Shown here piece by piece: positions 62,332-64,000 of a stretch of 64,000 nucleotides of DNA. The position numbers were made by a program, and so were the translations under genes. The notes beneath the pieces are model-generated. The model searched no databases. It was not told the DNA's origin and worked only from the letters and a program-made list of their open reading frames with translations. Source of the DNA: Metabacillus sp. KUDC1714 (GTDB lineage: Bacteria > Bacillota > Bacilli > Bacillales > Bacillaceae); contig NZ_CP055263.1 of the NCBI RefSeq assembly GCF_014217835.1, positions 992,001 to 1,056,000 of the forward strand, read 5' to 3'. Positions within the stretch are counted from its first letter, which is position 1. Every line of letters starts with the position of its first letter.

Positions 62332-62462
62332 TTAATTCGCTCCCCCTTGAATTTTCTTTAATCTTAACTTAACCCATGTAGCAGGGAAATACAAATTGTT
62401 TGAATATAATCACTTTGCAATTCTTAACATAATTTATAAGCCGGTGCTGTTCCTTTTTCTAC

Positions 62463-62500
62463 TAAAAAGCCATAAAGGTCATTTTCAACCTCTATGGCTA
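62463..62500 (-). terminator. Terminator overlapping the deoR stop codon
   Basis: AGCCATAGAGGT pairs with ACCTTTATGGCT and is followed by TTTTTAG on the minus strand. Confidence 0.8.
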
Positions 62501-63442
62501 ATATTCCATATCAACTAATAAACTTGCAGTATGCTCGTCAGTTATTAATACATTTGCATACTTGCCTTTTAATGCACCATATATGGCTTCAAGTTTTTTC
62601 GGTCCACCCGCTACAAGAATTGATTTCTCCTTTTTAGCTAGTTCATGAAGCTCAATTCCAATCGTGCGATTATTTAAATTCTCTACACAAATTTCCCCAT
62701 TTTTATCAAAAAATCTTGAGCATATTTCACCAGCAGCTTTTGATTGAATTAAGTGTTTATCTTCCTCTGAGAAATATTCTGCTTGTAATAAAACCGAATC
62801 AACTACAGGAGTTCCAACACTAAAAATAGCAATGTTTGCTTGTTTACCTAAGTCAAGAATTTTTCGGATATGTCGATCAGCTTCTATCGCTTGCTTTACT
62901 ACAATATGGTCAACAATTGCTGGTAACGGTAACAAAAAGGTTTGTGTATGAAATGCTTCACCGAATAAATGAATAATTTCAGAAGCATAGGTCTTTGTTT
63001 CTGAATGACTCACCCCACCATTTAACTGGACAACTGTTGTATGACTAATTGGCTTTGGCTTTAACTTTGTAGCTAGCTCATAAACAGTCGTTCCCCAGGA
63101 TGTAGCAATGACATCATGATCTTTAACAATTTTATTTAAATAGCTTGCTGCTGTCTCTCCTAAATGCCGTTTAATTAACGTATTGTCATACTCTGAAACT
63201 GAGGCAACTACAACTTCCTTCAGGGAAAACTTATCCTTTAACCTTTCAGATAATAGCTCGCCAGCTTCAACAGGATTATGAATTTTTATCTCGACAATTC
63301 CAGAATCCTTTGCTTGCTTTAATAATCTTGAAACAGTTGGTCTTGACACATCTAATTTTTTTGCAATCTCTTGCTGGCTATAATCTAATTGGTAGTAGAG
63401 CCTTGCGACTTCAATTATTTTATTAAGCTTGTCCTTTTCCAT
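62498..63442 (-). CDS. deoR: Deoxyribonucleoside regulator DeoR (SorC family)
   Basis: A 314-residue SorC-type regulator almost the length of B. subtilis DeoR (313). The N-terminal helix-turn-helix is YSQQEIAKKLDVSRPTVSRLLKQAK. The effector domain has VIATSWGTTVYELATKLKPK, VVQLNGGVSHSETKTYASEII, ICSRFFDKNGEI and SILVAGGPKKLEAIYGALKGKYANVLITDEHTA, all close to DeoR, which binds deoxyribose-5-phosphate. The dra-nupC-pdp genes it controls in B. subtilis are not beside it in this window. MITE copy 3 lies about 50 bases upstream of its start. Confidence 0.87.
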   Translation of the reverse strand: MEKDKLNKIIEVARLYYQLDYSQQEIAKKLDVSRPTVSRLLKQAKDSGIVEIKIHNPVEAGELLSERLKDKFSLKEVVVASVSEYDNTLIKRHLGETAASYLNKIVKDHDVIATSWGTTVYELATKLKPKPISHTTVVQLNGGVSHSETKTYASEIIHLFGEAFHTQTFLLPLPAIVDHIVVKQAIEADRHIRKILDLGKQANIAIFSVGTPVVDSVLLQAEYFSEEDKHLIQSKAAGEICSRFFDKNGEICVENLNNRTIGIELHELAKKEKSILVAGGPKKLEAIYGALKGKYANVLITDEHTASLLVDMEY

Positions 63443-63490
63443 TTACACAGCACCTAAATTATAATAATTTGATTGACCCTTTTAAAATAA

Positions 63491-63710
63491 AGGCTGACTC
63501 GCCAAACTTTGTTGCTTTTAAAATAGCATTGGGTTGGTTGATTGCAGCGAGAGGATGCTCGCTTTCCGTGGGGCGGGCGATGAGCCTCCTCAGCGTGAAG
63601 CGCCTGCGGGGTCTCATCTGTCCCGCTACTCCCACAGGAGTCTCGCACCTTCTGCACCAATCAACCTAATCAGTTTTGTTCAAAAACAACAATCTTTTAG
63701 AAAAGAGCCG
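63491..63710. mobile_element. MITE-like element, family 1, copy 3 (220 bp)
   Basis: Starts AGGCTGACTCGCCAAACTTT and ends AAAAGAGCCG. The core matches copies 1 and 2. Flanks are AAATAA (63485-63490) and CAATAA (63711-63716), a near-perfect 6-bp duplication. It lies between transketolase and deoR, close enough to the deoR start to affect its promoter. Confidence 0.78.
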
Positions 63711-63712
63711 CA

Positions 63713-63757
63713 ATAAAAGAGAGAGGCTGACAAAATTACGTATACGTCAGCCTCTTA
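63713..63757 (-). terminator. Terminator after transketolase
   Basis: GAGGCTGAC pairs with GTCAGCCTC, then TCTCTTTT on the minus strand. Confidence 0.8.
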
Positions 63758-63766
63758 ATATTCCTA

Positions 63767-64000
63767 TTATGCTTCAATAAGTTTCTTCACACGAGCAACA
63801 ACGTTATCAACAGTAAAACCGTATTCAGCTAAAATTTTACTTTCTGGAGCAGACGCACCAAAGGTATTAATCGCTAAAATATCGCCTTCGTCACCTGTGT
63901 AACGGTCCCAACCAAGTGGTGAAGCCATTTCGATTGCTAAACGTTTCTTCACTTCTTTAGGAAGAACAGAACGTTTGTATTCATCAGACTGAGCTTCAAA
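63767..64000 (-). CDS. tkt: Transketolase, C-terminal fragment (cut by window edge)
   Basis: The last 77 codons of an open frame that continues beyond the window. The translated part holds FEAQSDEYKRSVLPKEVKKRLAIE, SPLGWDRYTGDEGDILAINTFGASAPESKILAEYGFT and VDNVVARVKKLI, the conserved C-terminal domain of bacterial transketolases. The enzyme moves two-carbon ketol units in the pentose phosphate pathway, which also takes xylulose-5-phosphate from xylose. A terminator follows. Confidence 0.93.
   Translation of the reverse strand, partial: FEAQSDEYKRSVLPKEVKKRLAIEMASPLGWDRYTGDEGDILAINTFGASAPESKILAEYGFTVDNVVARVKKLIEA

Overview
The window looks like chromosome of a low-GC, endospore-forming Bacillaceae member (Bacillus sensu lato). 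The evidence is the B. subtilis-like gene order (a yusD-yusE-yusF-yusG-gcvH-yusI block, then fadE-fadA-fadN, yuzL, fadM, a yusN-type coat gene and yusU), AGGAGG-type ribosome binding sites with several TTG/GTG starts, A+T-rich intergenic DNA, and spore genes (CotF-like coat proteins, a YjcZ peptide, a GerAB permease). The species cannot be fixed from this. No rRNA, tRNA, phage or CRISPR was seen. Both window edges cut genes: a MetY-type sulfhydrylase at the left and transketolase at the right.

Layout. 0-3 kb: MetY start, then YusD/E/F/G, GcvH and the ArsC-fold protein YusI. 3.4-10.2 kb: beta-oxidation operon fadN-fadA-fadE behind a near-perfect FadR operator, small YuzL, and FadM proline dehydrogenase. 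10.4-11.1 kb: two coat proteins. 11.3-16.4 kb: siderophore importer (lipoprotein, two permeases, ATPase, FhuF-type reductase) around a triple Fur-box divergent promoter. 16.5-19.7 kb: ZIP metal transporter and KtrAB potassium uptake behind a c-di-AMP riboswitch. 20-25 kb: dicarboxylate/glutamate symporter, M3 peptidase, TatA, DacF-like carboxypeptidase. 25-28 kb: TetR with paired SMR pumps, DUF2935 protein, GNAT enzyme. 28-31 kb: PAS histidine kinase and small sporulation or unknown proteins. 31-35 kb: HtrB protease divergent from CssRS. 35-40 kb: fumarase, then xylA and a sugar transporter under XylR/CcpA-type sites. 39.8-43.8 kb: Rex-box-controlled NADH oxidase and a MutS2 paralogue lacking the Smr nuclease, preceded by a long leader. 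43.8-48.7 kb: GNAT, a two-component system, a membrane protein plus PspA operon, and CsoR. 48.9-50.8 kb: group IIC intron. 51-57 kb: two chemoreceptors, one followed by a xylose-type binding lipoprotein. 56.6-64 kb: RND pump, orphan GerAB, GNAT, PfpI, DeoR and the transketolase end.

Most notable signals. (1) The Smr-less MutS2 gene has an untranslated leader of about 420 nt. It contains a 7-codon leader peptide whose last codons can pair with a downstream segment; that segment can alternatively pair with an intrinsic terminator. A second short ORF and a second strong terminator sit just before the gene. This is the architecture of ribosome-stalling (antibiotic-type) attenuation, placed on a family tied to stalled-ribosome rescue. 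(2) A 179-bp MITE-like element with inverted ends and an ACAAC duplication separates the Shine-Dalgarno sequence from the start codon of the xylose-linked transporter. (3) A 217-220 bp MITE family occurs in three full copies with 6-bp target duplications; one copy rebuilt the fadE stop codon. (4) A group IIC intron sits directly behind a terminator. (5) A four-fold direct repeat at 20-21 bp spacing lies between a two-component system and a PspA operon. (6) A chemoreceptor/XylF-like operon carries a clear sigma-D-type promoter, and the window also holds xylose genes.

Start codons were chosen mainly by Shine-Dalgarno spacing. Where they differ from the longest open frame this is stated. All family assignments come from reading the translated sequence, without database searches.
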